This document shows positions 21,750 through 35,337 of a DNA stretch of 64,000 nucleotides, one piece after another (the first letter of the stretch is position 1; each line of letters begins with the position of its first letter). The DNA comes from Arachis hypogaea (taxonomy: Eukaryota; Streptophyta; Magnoliopsida; Fabales; Fabaceae). The position numbers and the translations under genes are program-made. The stretch covers positions 128,925,518-128,989,517 of the forward strand of contig NC_092038.1 of the NCBI RefSeq assembly GCF_003086295.3, in the 5' to 3' direction. Under the pieces are notes generated by a model, which saw only the letters and a program-made list of their open reading frames with translations, had not been told where the DNA came from and ran no database searches.

Positions 21750-24700
21750 TTAGATGAGAAGATTAGGGTTAGTTGTATTGTATCTTGCATTCGTGATTCC
21801 ATGATCGGGAGTTGTCATTGGTGTGTGTGATGGAGAGGAAGAAACCGTTATGATTTCTTGTAACTCAGAACTGTCAGTGTCAGTTACATCCTCACGTGCC
21901 TCATTTTCTTCGCTTTGTTTCTTGCTTTTACAAATCTGCTTAGCTAATGTAACCGCTCTTTTCCAAGGTGATGAATGCATGGTAGAAAGTAGGAAACATA
22001 TGGTGGAAGTTGCACCAGAAATCACATACAGAATCCAGAAACTCCCAAGCTTCAAACTTTCTGTGTTGTTTGTGGTGACATTGCTAGCGCACTCTCCCAT
22101 GGGGCTCAGCCATTTCTCTTCTAAGCTCTTTATTTCTCCCTGTTCTAAGAGCTGCAATATCGCTTTAGAAACATCTCTGGTCACCGGGGAGCCTTTCTGG
22201 AACATCTGTATCACAAAAGATTTGAATTTGATTCTATAGGTTATGGACAATACAAGTTGAACATTGAGGGAGAATTGTAGTGTGACTTACAAATCCAAGT
22301 CCTCCAAATCTGATGGCAGGGGTGGAGCCAGAGAAGCCCTTGCAGTATTTACTCATGTATACTTTTTCGTAAGGGAGTTCAAGAAAAGCAGCTGCTATGG
22401 TGCCGTTTTTGAATACATCAACATAGCTGTATTCACTGCTAACATTTATGATGTTTTCTACCTTGAACCTCTCTACTCTCTCAAGGTATGTCCTAACAAA
22501 AGAATCTCCATCACAACCAATCTTCATGTTGTTCTTCTTCAGCCACTCGATGTCTGTGACATTCGGTTGCAGTTGTTGAACTGTGAGCATCGATGAAAGA
22601 CTTGCAGTGTAGCTCGAGTTAAGGATCAGAACTAGAAACAGCCAAGATACCATCACAACACGGCTTAAGTTGCTAGACAAGTTCTCCTCTGCATCATGTT
22701 ACAATTAGGATTGGTTTACTCTAATGAGCATGGGTAAATATGATTGATCAATTCTGTTATTTTATTGAGGTATGTGAATGAATAATTGATACTTACTATG
22801 AGCAAAGAATAGGGAGGAGAAGGTAAACCAAAGTGCAGTGCTAAGTTGGCTCTTCCAGTTGCCATGAAACTCAGGATTCGATTCTCGCTCCAGGTACCAC
22901 ACTACCAACATTGTGTAGAACAAGATAGCAGCAGTTACCACCCACATTTGCCAGGTGAAAGGCTTCATGAACATCCATGCTGATTCATCTGACTTTGATG
23001 GAACTACCATTGACAATCCTGATTCTGCATATGGCACAGTGAAATCTACATATGGCATTCTGTCTGCTAGTAAGGTTATGTCCCCAACAACAGCCTCATA
23101 AGTCTTCCATGATTTCAATTCACATCACAGCCAGAAAGAAAAGATCTATGTCAGTAATGAAATTTAAACTTCAACTCTGCATATATCGAGTCAGTCAAGG
23201 TTTTGTGTCTTTTCAAATTATAACAAAACTTGGTAATATTAGGCTTTTGTTCCTTTTAATACAAAAAAACTTCTGAAAATGCACAAGAAATATGGACATA
23301 TTATATGAACATTAGTGTGGACCTTTTTCAAATGCAGAACACCTTCAAATTCAAGCGAACATAAAAGCATCATGGATATGTTCTTACCTTGTTATAGACA
23401 AGTTGGACCAGGTCAGGATAGGTTCCATTGATGGGATAGTACTCATATGGCAAATCATAACCCAATAGTTCTAACACCTTATCAAAAATTTCAATGCAGA
23501 ATCCACTATATATATTTGGCTTTCCATTCTCACCATAATCGACCTTGACAAACTTGGAAAATGAAGTTCTTCCTGGCACTGCAATTTTCATTGGATTTTC
23601 CTTAGTAGGCAGATTCCACCCTTTTGGAACTCTCGACAATTTCCCTGGCCAAATTACCACTCCACTTAAACCCTCTGTGTTCCTAGAAGTATCATTTCCA
23701 CCTTCTCCTAATCTACTGGTAAATCCATGTTCTAGACTCCAAAAATCTAGTTCCCTATAACTCCTCCCACCAATATTAACAATCCTTAAGGTAGGGTTCT
23801 GCATGAGCTGCAATTCTTGAAATTGAATTTCTCCACTTAAACCAAGGAATTTGCTAGACAATATTCCTCTTAGTAAAGTCTTCCCACTACTGCTGCTACT
23901 ACTATTGTGACTGGCTATTCTGTCGACTGCTTTTGCAACAATTTTAATGCTGTCATATGCTTGCAGACCGTAGAATCCTGGGTTGCGGTTATCTTCCTCG
24001 GTATACTTGGAGTGAAATGTTCTCCGGAACTGAGCTTCAAAATCTTTATACTCTGTGCTATTTTCAGAGTAGTAGTTCTTGATCCCTATAGCCCCTTCCA
24101 TATAGGAAATAGCAGACTTATTGACAGAATCCAATAGATTAGTTATACTCTCTGGAATTATCCAGACTGATTCTCTATCCACAAGACCCATTTGTGAAGC
24201 TTCTCTGAACAAATGAATCACCATATCTAATGATGATTGAAGAACAATGAACACCCGAGATTGCGTATTTTCAATTAGCTTTAGCAGCTCGTTGCGAAGA
24301 AATTCAGCAGGATCAGGCAGATAAGAAGGTGATGGAAGTGCTAAGCGATACTCAATCATTGAACCTACATCTTGGAGTGCCTCAGATAGCATACCTACCA
24401 TACCATTATCTCCACCGTAGCCATCATCTTCATAAATGGCTACTACTCTTTGCCAGCCATAAGCATAAACTATATCTGCTATGCATTTTGAATATGCAGT
24501 GCCCTTGTTATCTAGCCTCACCAAAAAAGGCCATCGATTTGCCATCAAGGGTGAGCTAACAGTAGGTGCTGCCAAGGATATGACAGGAACTTGAGCCTGG
24601 CTTCCTAGTTCAGCTACCAAAGCTGCTTCTGTCCATGTTTGCATTCCCACAATCACTTCCACGTTCTGATTTTTAATCATATCTTCAGCTGCAAGAAATC

Positions 24701-25166
24701 AACATAGGGTTATGCACATTAATAAAGATATTTATGTTAGCTAAACAAAAGGAATATCAAACCTATTCTTTTTTCTTAGGCTCTGTTTGGTAATGAAACA
24801 GAAACAGAAACAAGCAAAATGTGTCTGTCTTTGAATCAAGATTTCTCTATTTTTTATTTTTCTGTTTGGTACTTCTAAGTACTAACCAATGGAAGTGGCT
24901 TTTAAGGGATTCATGGTGGGGTTCTGAAAATGAAGAGCCAGTTTGTAGGTCTTTGAAGTGTTATTGTAACTTTGAGCTGCAATGTCCATGGCTACTAGCT
25001 GTTCTTTCCCAATACGCGAGTTAACATCGATGATTGCGCCTATAGATATGACTTTGTTGTCTCCATTAGCAGTAGCCTCAACTTGGAGAAGAAAGGAGAT
25101 GAATAAATAGAAGTAGAGACAACAACTTCTTGCAGGTGCTTGAGAAAGATTTGAATGGAAATTCAT
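21750..25166 (-). CDS. GLR2: Glutamate receptor-like cation channel, GLR2-type clade, five exons
   Basis: Five exons splice in frame to 913 residues: 25166-24887, 24688-23388, 23103-22797, 22688-22291 and 22205-21750. A signal peptide (about residues 1-32, [12 protein letters not shown]) leads into the extracellular ligand-binding amino-terminal region. The split S1/S2 binding domain ([35 protein letters not shown]) follows. M1 is [19 protein letters not shown] (about 578-598), the pore loop is [10 protein letters not shown]3 ends in [15 protein letters not shown] (about 655-670) and M4 is [18 protein letters not shown] (about 818-836), with a Ser/Thr-rich cytosolic tail. Plant GLRs are amino-acid gated Ca-permeable channels of the plasma membrane. 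The length is normal and no lesion is seen. Exon 3's 5' border (AG at 23104-23105) is the least certain. Subclade number is not resolved. Confidence 0.92.
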
Positions 25167-27918
25167 TCTTGTGCTTCAGTGCTTGTGAATGATGCATAAG
25201 TACACGGCATATGCTATATAAAAGATAGATAGGAAATGAAAAAGAAACGATTGGATACCAATGATTCTGAAGGGTCCATGGAGAGATTTTGGACTTGGTC
25301 AAATATGGTGTATTTAATAAGAATGGTTACAAGACTTAAGAAAGAAATACAGGTATGAGAATTGAGAAGTGGGCTTAACTGCAGGTAGGAAGCACAAAAG
25401 GTCGGTTAAGGATTCCAGAGTGTTGAAAGTTTCAATCAACCAGATCTTGAAGTTCAACCCAAATGATAGAGAATTTATGCTTCATACATTTACATTATTA
25501 TATATATATATCAGAGACTTTTATATGTCTGTATTTAACAAGTGGGCTTAAAGTTTTGTTTCCTATATATAATATAAGATGGATATTAAGAACTAATATG
25601 TTTCAGTATTTTTAGCTATTGATTTTAAGTTTTAGCTATGTATATATATTTTACAATTAAAATCAATAGTTAAAAATACTAAAACACTTTAATCCCTGCC
25701 ATTCTTAAAATGTTTCTTATAGTATAATAAACGAAATTTAAATTAGTCTGATACTTGGTTTTTGAGTAGATAGAAGTATTGAACTTTCCTTAGTTTGGTT
25801 TTCTGCTCTGTGTTTATTTAGTTTCTTGGTTTTGGAACTTTGCAAGCTATACTTGCTGCAGTAACTCTTGAGTTTTTTCATTGATTAAAATAAATAAATA
25901 ATAATAAAGAACTCATTTTCATTATTAATACAGGAGAAGATAAAATAAAAGAGTTTTAAACCTTTTTCTTATTTTGCGTTGAGTTAGCAAGTAAGCTGTT
26001 GAAACAAGGTTTTTATGTAAGACTAATTCACGTATTGAAACTAAGTTACTAGTAATATAATAAGTGAATAAATTAAGAAACTACCGTAATATGAATTGAA
26101 TTGAAGAACATAGAAATTGGAAGGTGAGTGGAAATTGTTGATTGAAATTTTTAGCACTTCAACATAACATCTGCACTTTCTAAGAAAAAACACGCATGAC
26201 TTATGAGACATCCACATACCTCACATATTGAAAGGCCAAACAATTATTTTCACTATGAAAAGCCTAGTCTTGTCTTGTTTATGTGTTTGTTTCAGTTTTA
26301 CATCCGGTTTCTATATATAAATATAAATGATTCATCAATTCTAAAACTTTAAATTTAACTCAAATTTATGATATATCATTTACCAAAAATATCAATTTCA
26401 TTTTTTATATAGCCAATTTCAATCAATCTTTTTTTAATGACCTTTTTTACTCATTCTCTTTACAACTACATTTATCGAGATCTAAATCTGATTTCAATTT
26501 CAAACACATTTACTTATCTCTCTAATGACTTTCAATAAAACCATAATATTGACCTTTGGATATTTTATTTTATTTTCAAATATTTTTATTGAAGCTTCAA
26601 ATATTCTTCTGGTATGTAATTTTGGATGTTCATTTTAAATATTGTTATAAATAAAACTTAAAAAAATTGGCTGATTGACTAATAAATAATTGGTTCCCAA
26701 GTTGGATCTGAATGGAATAACTTATTGATATTTGTTTTTTCTTAATAAGAAATTGTTACTTTTGTTTCACAATAATTTCCTCTAATAAAATATTTAAAAA
26801 TATTATTTGTATATTAAAATCAACTATCACGTATTTGTGCATAAATATATGTATTATTTCTCATTTTCATAATTTTATATTCTAATATGTATTTTATTCC
26901 AATAACTGATTTTGGTATAAAATTCAAACAGTAAAAAACACGCTTAACAGATAATCTCCTCTGATATACTAATTAAAAGTTTAAAACAATATCCAAATTG
27001 TATACTATATTATATATGCTATGGCCTATAAAAGTCTCCGTATATTGGTATGTATTTTGATTTTTGACTCATTCTAACAATTTTTACTTTAACATACATA
27101 ATAATATAATATTCAAGTCAAGAAGGAAAATGCCATACTAATTTCCTCCCCTCCACGCTTCTAAGTTTTGCCACATTTTTTCTATATAGTAGAGGCGGTT
27201 TTGAATGAATTTAAACGCAGAAGAATAATAACAAGCAAAATAATTAAAGGTCAAATGTTAAGGTAACATAGTTGCAATATTGATACTTGATAGCATGCTG
27301 AATCAGTTACTTAGGAGTTATAGTTACCATAGACTTAGTTAATCCCTTTATTATGTAAATGAGCAACGTAGGATTTGGTTTAACTTTTAATTTAAAGCCT
27401 CACATTTTTTTCTCTATCTATTATGAGAAGAGAAGGCTGAAAATACTTATTTGTTGTTCCAACATCACCAATCAATAACTATGTATAGAAGGTGACACTC
27501 AACAACCTCAAGGCAAATTTCCAAAACACTTCAAAAATTTTCCATCGAAAACCAATGTTTCTACTTTACGAACGGAAAACCAACAAAGTTGTTAGTTGAT
27601 GTGTTTTCTGCTCAGTTTCTAAGTCTATGTTTTGGGTGGATTAGGGAGCAAGCTGATGAAAGTGATCGATGTGTGTGCTTAAATCAGATTATCAAAATTA
27701 AATACTATATTGTCTTGACAATCAAATTTATTTTTCGAAAATATTCTCTATATGTTAGTGTATACAGGTTTATAAAAGATACACACACATAATTACATGA
27801 AAGTATATATATACTTGTAGGAAAAAAATCAGTAGCATATAAAAAGAGAGATCATTTTGCAAAGGAAGTTTATTTTTAATCATTTGAAATATAGAAAGTA
27901 ATATTATTATACACATAT
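25167..27918. other. Intergenic, AT-rich
   Basis: Upstream of the receptor gene. I see a short AT dinucleotide stretch near 25498-25512 and no coding, RNA or transposon structure that I can defend. The receptor promoter should lie in the first several hundred bases (25167-25700). Confidence 0.4.
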
Positions 27919-27992
27919 GGTCCCGTAGCTCAGTTGGTTAGAACGTTGGTCTTATGAGCCGAAGGTCGCGAGTTCGAGCCTCGCCGGGACCA
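27919..27992 (+). tRNA. trnI-UAU: tRNA-Ile (anticodon UAU)
   Basis: The 74 bases fold as a cloverleaf. The acceptor stem is a perfect 7 bp (GGTCCCG/CGGGACC) with discriminator A, and the T arm is a perfect 5 bp (GCGAG TTCGAGC CTCGC). The anticodon stem TTGGT/GCCGA has two G-U pairs around loop CTTATGA, giving UAU, which decodes AUA. The D stem GCTC/GAAC has a C-A mismatch at 11-24. A-box (TAGCTCAGTTGG) and B-box (GAGTTCGAGCC) promoters are internal, and no intron is present. A T6 run follows. The isotype call rests on anticodon position 34-36 after U33. Confidence 0.85.
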
Positions 27993-27997
27993 TTAGC

Positions 27998-28003
27998 TTT
28001 TTT
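27998..28003 (+). terminator. Pol III terminator of tRNA-Ile
   Basis: A run of six T six bases after the tRNA gene is a standard RNA polymerase III stop. Confidence 0.75.
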
Positions 28004-28807
28004 AAGCTTGGAAGATGCTATCTATTTATCTGCATTAGGACATGATCTATCACCATAGAAACAGTTAATTGCTCCAATAGATGAATACAAGAAAGCAAAC
28101 AAGATATCATTCACAAAAAAGCAACCCCCGTGAGAGGTTCACTATCAAGTATCAAGGTATTTTGTTATCACAGTTTGTTGTGCAGTGCTTGTCGCTGTAA
28201 CTTTGCATTCACCAAAACTTTCCAACCAACAGTGTCACACTGTCACATAACAACGTTACGTTATTCTCTTGTCTCTCAGTCTCTGAGACTAAACATGCAC
28301 ACCAATGGCCATCTCTTTTCTCTTGTGGGCCTTATGTTCTGCATAAATGGCTGGTTGATTCTTTGATTGAGAGAGAGAGAGTGTGCGTGTGTGCTTGTGT
28401 ATGTACTGTTTGTTCTCTCTCCTTTTTGTTTGGTTTAGTTTGTATCTTTTTCTCCTTCCACATCATAATGTCAACAAATCAATGGTGGTGTAGGGGTCAT
28501 GGCATCTCATATTCTACACCCACTCACCTTTTACTTCTGACCCTTCATCTCTATTTCTCTTTTCTCTTTTGAGCTTTCCTTGGATACTTCCCATTTCTTG
28601 GTAAGTCATTCTCAAGCAGATTCATCTTTGTTGGATCAACATGTATTTGGTTTCATACTTCCATTAATAAGTTCTTAATATGTATTTTTATCTTTGATCA
28701 GCAGTTTTTGTTGTTCTGTATGTTACCAGGGTTATGTCCATAGTTTCAACTAAAATTACTACCAGGGTTATGTCCATTTGAAAGAAGTTACTTACTTCAC
28801 ATCAAGC
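28004..28807 (+). promoter_or_regulatory. Promoter and 5' leader region of the IQD gene
   Basis: A (GA)n run (28367-28380) and a GT-rich stretch precede CT-rich sequence (28405-28600) typical of plant 5' leaders. A GTAAGT-like donor near 28600 hints at a 5' UTR intron, and a tandem duplication (ccagggttatgtccat at about 28726 and 28762) lies just before the ATG. Start sites cannot be fixed. Short frames here show no domain. Confidence 0.4.
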
Positions 28808-30483
28808 ATGGGTTCAGGCCATTGGTTTAAGACAATCATTCGATTAAGAAAATCAAAACAAAGCAGATCAAAGAAATCAAAGGTACAGCACACTTTGTGT
28901 CAATTTTACCTTCATTAATAACTCATCTTAGTCCAGGATTTCATTGCATGAGAGTCAAAATGATTATGTAAAACTATGTAGTACCACTATGTAGAGAGAT
29001 TTGAAGTTCATGTATGTCTTACTACCAACAAGGCCGATACAAATGAAGTTTTAACTTGATTAGCATCAAGTCCTTAATTACAGTGATATGAAATCTACTT
29101 CATATGAGGGTTGTTCACTTTTAAGTTCTAACAAGAAAGTTTCTATTTCCATATATCTGCTAATAATTTGATATAGGGATCTTTAGCTTCATTGAAGATA
29201 AACAATAATACAGAAAGAGAGTCTAGTGGTTCAGCAAATGGAACTAGTACTGCAAGTGAAAATCTTGTGTCCTCTGGGGTACCACTTGAAACTATTGCTG
29301 CAACAAGAATACAGATGGCATTCCGGGCATACAAGGTATGTCAAAAATTCAGAGTAACGATTTGAGATCATTGATTTAGCACCTCCCTGCCAAGCATGCT
29401 TCCCATTTCATATTTTGTTGTTCAACTCTGGATAATATGCTTGACATTTATTTACAGATCCTTCTTAAAGCCTTCTACTTTTTTTTTCGTTTTACCAAGA
29501 CGACATTCGAATTCTACAGGCTAGAAAATCTTTAGGCCGATTAAAAGGATTGGCAAAACTAAAGATTCTGACAGAAGGTTACTCTGTTAGAAAACAAGCT
29601 ACTACAGCCATAAATTATCTTCATTCATGGAGTAAGATACAGACAGATATTAGAGCTCGCCGAATCTGTATGGTGACAGAAGACAGGATCAGGCGGAAGA
29701 AACTGGATTCACAGCTAAAGCTTGAAGCAAAGCTCCATGATCTGGAGGTAACCTTCCCATACATTGTGGTATGCTAGCTTGTAAAGCTAGAAAGTTTTCA
29801 TAAAGGAACATTTTCTCTTTTTAAAACTAATGCTTCTTTACAGTAACACTTTACAATGTGATATTACCTAGTGAAAATCTTGTTAATGTATTAATTTTAT
29901 TAAAGTCAATAGATAGATGAACTTATTTGAACTCCTCTTTAGATACTCTCTTCTCTGATTCATAGGTGGATTGGTGTGGAGGCCCTGAAACCATGGAGGA
30001 AATCGTTGCAAGGCTACATCAGAGAGAAGAAGCAGCAGTTAAGAGGGAAAGAGCCATGGCTTATGCCTTTTCTCATCAGGTAGGTTAACACCTTAGAACA
30101 CGAGTCTCATCTGAAGTGCATGATCTTGTTTATTTCCCCTGACACAACTGAAAGCCAATTATATATACACACAGTGGAGGGCCAACTGCAGTCAGAGTCA
30201 AGGGCTAGGCAGTTATGAACTTGGCAAAGCTAATTGGGGTTGGAGCTGGAAGGAGTGCTGGATTGCGGCTCGCCCGTGGGAAAGCCGCATCCCCAACCTA
30301 ACCGTGAGTCCCAAGAAAGCTCAAAATAAGTACTCAAGCCAAGGTCGGAAGGATAAGAACACATTGACACCAAATGTAAAAGGCACTCCTCCTTCTTTAG
30401 GTAGTGCAAAAGGGTCTACAAAAGCTAGGAGATTATCTTACCCAACCACACAGAAAATGGTGGTGCATGAAGGAAAGCAATGA
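28808..30483 (+). CDS. IQD: IQ67-domain (IQD) calmodulin-binding protein, five exons
   Basis: Exons 28808-28882, 29177-29335, 29520-29747, 29966-30079 and 30175-30483, all phase 0, give 294 residues. The start MGSGHWFKTIIRLRK is typical of the family. The IQ67 region spans the exon 2/3 junction. It has AATRIQMAFRAYKARKSL followed by LKGLAKLK and the spaced basic and aromatic residues that bind calmodulin, and the phase-0 intron inside it is a family hallmark. A Trp-rich WGWSWKECWIAARPWESR block and a basic Ser/Thr/Lys-rich tail end the protein. IQD proteins are Ca/calmodulin-regulated scaffolds at microtubules, plasma membrane or nucleus. Member number is not assigned. No lesion is seen. Confidence 0.92.
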
Positions 30484-31134
30484 AATCTCATGTGGCTGGC
30501 ACTCATAATATGCAGTTTTCATTTAATTCAAGCCTATTGTGTAACACTCTTTTTTTCCTTGTGTTTTTATGTTACCTTTCAGTGTTCCAAATTGATCAAA
30601 TATTCACAAAATTAGAGAACCAACAGACTTGTCTTTCTAAAAAGAGTAGACATTCAAACTGTAATATCAAGCTTATTATATGGACTAATTTCCCTTAGCA
30701 ACTGGGCCCCTGGTTTTCATATTATATGGCAATAATTACTTGGATTTATATGCTTTCCACCAAACATGCATTGACCACCCAACCACCTAAAAGGCCAAAA
30801 ATGAGATGGCATTACTTATTGTCTTATTTTTTATTTTAATAATTTAGTTCCCATAAATTTTAACTTCCAAATTAATTCTTAATTTTTTAGACAAATCATT
30901 CCTCGCATTATATATATATTTTTTCTGAGTGTGAGGCTAATCATAATAGATTCTTCTGCCAATTCTGTTATCACTGAAGAAGAAATGGTAAACTCAACCA
31001 CCATAACAATTAACATACTAATGTTCCATATCTTCAAAAATGTATCAACATAAAAGTGGGGAAAAAAGTCAAAAACCATAATTATTTGATATAGCATGTA
31101 ATATAGTATAGGCAATATAGCAGCTAGCGCACAC
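30484..31134. other. Intergenic between IQD and Nudix genes
   Basis: Holds the IQD 3' region and the Nudix gene promoter, in tandem orientation. It is AT-rich and no further gene is supported. Confidence 0.4.
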
Positions 31135-32944
31135 ATGGTTTCCATTCTGAGAGCGTTATTATCAACGCCGTTATTATTACCCAGAGCATCTCTCTCCAAA
31201 TTCATGGATTCTTCTTCTTCTTCCTGTTCTTCCAACTTCCACGAAGGAGGATCCCAGAAGCTTCGGGCTTTGGCGCAGCAGCTCCGATTCTACAAGCCAC
31301 CGCCTTTTTCGGAGGAGGTTGACGAACAAAGCAATGAAGAAGAGTGTGGGAGCGGTAAGGTTGTTTCCCAAGTGGGATTTCCTGAATCGGCCACACCAGT
31401 GGCTCAGAACCCTGAAAAGTTCAGACCAAAGAGGGCTGCTGTTTTGATCTGCCTCTTTGAAGGGGATGCCGGTGATCTTAGGGTTATACTCACTAAGCGC
31501 TCTTTTAAGCTCTCCTCTCACTCCGGTAGGTCCTGTATTTTTTGGGAGTGTTGTTTGTTTGCAGATCAATTGTTTGAGAAATTGTCTCAAAGAGATTAAT
31601 TTTGAATTTTTGTTATGGTGATCATATGATATGGTAGCATCATGTGTAGATATGTAATACAATATTGAATTGGATAATTGTGTATCAAAATTAAATCTTC
31701 GTGTAAATTCAGCATAATTGGTTTTGCAATTAAGGTTCTGTTAATTAAGTGTTCAGGTGAAGTGGCTTTGCCCGGTGGGAAAGCAGAGGAAGGGGATAAG
31801 GATGATGGGGACACTGCAAAGAGAGAGGCAAAGGAGGAAATTGGGTTGGACCCTGAACTTGTCAATGTTGTTACTGTTCTTGAACCATTCTTGTCTAAGG
31901 TGTGTGTTCTATTTTATTTGATACTTGGATAATTTGATAGACAGATCCCTGGCTTGCTTGTGTTTTTAAAGCAAAACTGTGTATTCTCCAGTTGTGAGTG
32001 ATTAGGATTTTAGCTGTAGAATTTGGACACTTTTAAGAGAATGTTGATTTTTCGTTTCCACATGTCACTGATTGGTGAAACTCAGGGTTCTTGATTTATT
32101 TTGATTATGCAACTACATGATTTCCAGTAAAATAGTAATTGTTAATTAATGTTGATGTGATTATTGTCTTATACACTAATTGCTTCATAAGATATTGATG
32201 TCTGTGTAACTCTAATGAGTGGTCGATGGGTTGATAATGAGATACATCCCCATTGTTATGATTGAGGGGTTATGATTCAGTTCCAATTCACTCGTTATTT
32301 CTGGAAATAGAAATCTATAAATGATATGCTAGAGGATCCTCATTTCTATGCATATTTCATTTCACTAGTTAGTATAGTCACCCGCTGTTATTTAATCTGT
32401 AACAACTGATGTTAGATGATTTGGACTCCTTTTAGTTAGGCTAAATCTCATCTTCTTCAGATTATAAGTGTTTGATAGGAAATTTACCAGCAGCTCCCTA
32501 TCATGCTTCTTTTGTAGCACCTCCTCAGAGTGGTTCCAGTCATTGGCATACTTCATGACAAGAAAGCATTCAAACCGGTTCTAAATCCTGCAGAAGTGGA
32601 CGCAGTATTTGATGCACCTCTGGAGATGTTTCTGAAGGTGCGGTCTAGTTTCTTTCTCTGTGTCTTCTAAATTATTGACATTTATTTTACAGGTTTTCTG
32701 ATGATGTTGCTTGAATCAGGATGAAAATCGGAATCAGGAGGAGAGGGAGTGGATGGGAGAGAAGTATTTGATACATTACTTCGACTATGAAACTGAGCAT
32801 ACAAACTACCTCATATGGGGTTTAACTGCTGGTATATTGATTAGGGCTGCGTCAGTTGTGTACAAACGGGAACCAGCTTTCATGGAGCAGAATCCTAAAT
32901 TCAAAGTTCCAAAGGTTTTAACTAAGGATACTGTAATGCGTTGA
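31135..32944 (+). CDS. NUDT15: Nudix hydrolase, coenzyme A diphosphatase type, four exons
   Basis: Exons 31135-31525, 31757-31899, 32518-32637 and 32720-32944 join in frame to 292 residues. An N-terminal segment rich in Ser/Arg/Leu (MVSILRALLSTPLLLPRASLS) looks like a mitochondrial or plastid targeting peptide. The Nudix box begins PGGKAEEGDKDDGDTAKREA and ends KEEIGL (about residues 134-159) and binds the metal ions. The downstream NPAEVDAVFDAPLEMFL and IHYFDYE segments match the CoA-pyrophosphatase subgroup (plant NUDT11/15/22). It would split CoA or acyl-CoA to 4'-phosphopantetheine and 3',5'-ADP. NUDT15 is the closest remembered member; NUDT22 or 11 cannot be excluded. An alternative internal start at MDSSSSS would drop the targeting peptide. 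Confidence 0.9.
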
Positions 32945-35337
32945 GTTCAATATTTACTGTAACTTGTCATTAATATTTGTTCGTCCTACAATAATATTTT
33001 ACACAGCTATAAATTTCTTGAGTCAAAGGAAGCTTTTTTATATTTACTGAAAGAAAGGAAAAGGGTATGATGAAGTTGAGGGTTTCGAGACCACTTAAGA
33101 AGGCGCGGATATCAACGAATCCTAGAAGCATTTCCTGAATATTGTTCTTTTTCCTCAGGTACCATGGTCAGTTTGTTTTGTCATCTCCAGGATTCATGGT
33201 AGTCTTACTCATGTGTTGTGTGTCTGATACTCTGATCCAGTGCCTGATTACACCATTGATAAAGATAGTAACATTTATGGGTCTAGATGTTTGGTTTTTT
33301 TTTTTTTTTTTCTGTTGAAATTGAATTTATAGGTTATAATATAATTAGGCTTAATTGTCACTTGTTATGTAAGAAAGAGCCGCATGCCATGTACCATCCT
33401 ACACTGACTACGTAATGCTGGGTTAAGGTTGGAGGGCGTATAGTAGTTATTTTATGACTTTTGAGTTGAACTTTATATGTTCAACACTAAAAGTTTGTGA
33501 CGACCCACTGTAAATCGTGGTAAATGCCAGATGAGTACTGGCTGATAAATGCATCGTGCAACAGAACAAGGAAAACTACCGAATAATATAGATAGAGATT
33601 ATGGTGTGTGGACAATTCATTGAGTTATAAAGGTTAGAAGATGATATTTACATTTTAGCAGGAGTACTGCAAAGCACTCAACCCCCACACCCAAAACAAC
33701 CCCCCCCCCCCTTTTTTTTTTTTCTCTTCTGCCGCCAAAAAAATGAAATCTATAAAACAAGGAAGCACACTCCTTTTATTGATGTAAAGTCCAAACTGAA
33801 AACACAAAAGGCCTAGGTATTAGAATTGAGATTAAGTGGACTTAATTCAACCACAAAAATTAACTCATGAAATGAGAGATGTCTTAAATGTATAAACTCT
33901 CTACGAATGAGATAATATTCAGTTTGTTCTCTAAAATTTGAAGGCAGGATTAAATTGACTCCTAAAATGTCAATTGATCCAAATCGGATTTTAATATTTG
34001 TAATTATAATTCACATTAGTCCCTAAGTTCATATTCGTATGAGGCATTGCTATTTTGGCATGTTAACTTATTAGATTCGATAAAACAAAACGTCATTTTA
34101 TATTGATGCTCAATCTTTAAAAAAATGATGTCATTTTACAACGACGGAGGTTAAAACGATGTCATTTCGTTGAAGATAAAATGCCAATATAAAACGATGT
34201 CATTTTGTACTAAATTAGCATACCATTAATGGAGATAAGCATAGTGATTAATATAAATTTGAGGGTCTAATTTAGATTAATTTAAATTTTAAAATTCAAT
34301 TTGGGTATTAACTCCTCTAATGACTTTATCTTTAAAGTTTTGTTTGTTTCTAGAATAATTAGACATTAAAATTAAAATTTCACTTTTAGGATACAGTTTC
34401 AATCTCCTCAGGAACTAAAGTTTATGGAGATAGATACTAAAATTTTTTATAATATTCTTTTTCCTCTTCCTTTTCAAATTTCAATTTTAAGTTTTTAACC
34501 CTCGGTGATTGATGAGAGGCTGATGACTGAGAACCAAAATTATAAGAAGAGAGGAGGGGGAAGGCACAGCACTGGCGGGTTGAATGCCTTCGTCGCCATC
34601 AACGCAAAAAGGAAGAGGAATTATGAACGAGAGAGAGGAGAATGCTGGTATAGAGAGAGGGAGAGAGAAAGAGACCGACCGTGCCGGCGAGCAGGGGAGA
34701 AGAGGAAGAAGGCGACGACGGCCCAGGAGGACGCCACCATTGCCATCGCTCAAATAGAGAGAGCTAGCCGAAGAAAACAAATAAAAAAGGAGCATTTTGA
34801 ATACAAATTGAAGGAGCTTAAAAAAATGCACAAATCGAAGAGGAAGCAAAAGAAATTGATGTTTCTGAAGGGGTTGTAAAAAGCAAATGTGCAAAATATG
34901 ACGAGCCTCTAGCTATTGCCGCCCGAGATTGGAGATCTTTGCAAGTTTATCAGGCTTCAAGACTCCCAAGTGGAATAATCATTGTCGAGAACGGGGAAAG
35001 GGAAAATGGATTAGGGTTTATTTTGTTTTTTTCCAATTAGGTATTTAAGTAATTTTATTTGTAGCAATCTTTATATTTATATCTTAAACTAAATAGGATA
35101 CTAAAACATAAGATAATCCTGTACACCTTAAATCAAACACAATCCTAAAACAAAATTTAGTTATGTCTCTCAATCACAATTCTCCTTCTAAACGCAGAGA
35201 TGTTGAACTTGTAATACCAGAATTTGTTTATACATGAATGTCCCAGGACAACAGATGAAAATGTAAATAGTAAGGTGATAATAATATCTTTAGTGAATAC
35301 TATATGGCATATAATGTTTATATGTTATATTCCACAA
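32945..35337. other. Convergent intergenic region
   Basis: Between the 3' ends of the Nudix (+) and CHLI (-) genes. It has a T-run near 33296-33310, a C13/T13 block near 33704-33724, and four aacg-atgtcattt-like words between 34085 and 34210. A charged frame 34505-34879 (+) shows no domain and is not called. Confidence 0.4.

Noticed and set aside
34505..34879. Charged 124-residue plus frame with coiled-coil look, and an overlapping minus frame
   Set aside because: Purine-rich simple sequence with gagagag runs explains the composition; no splice partners or motifs.
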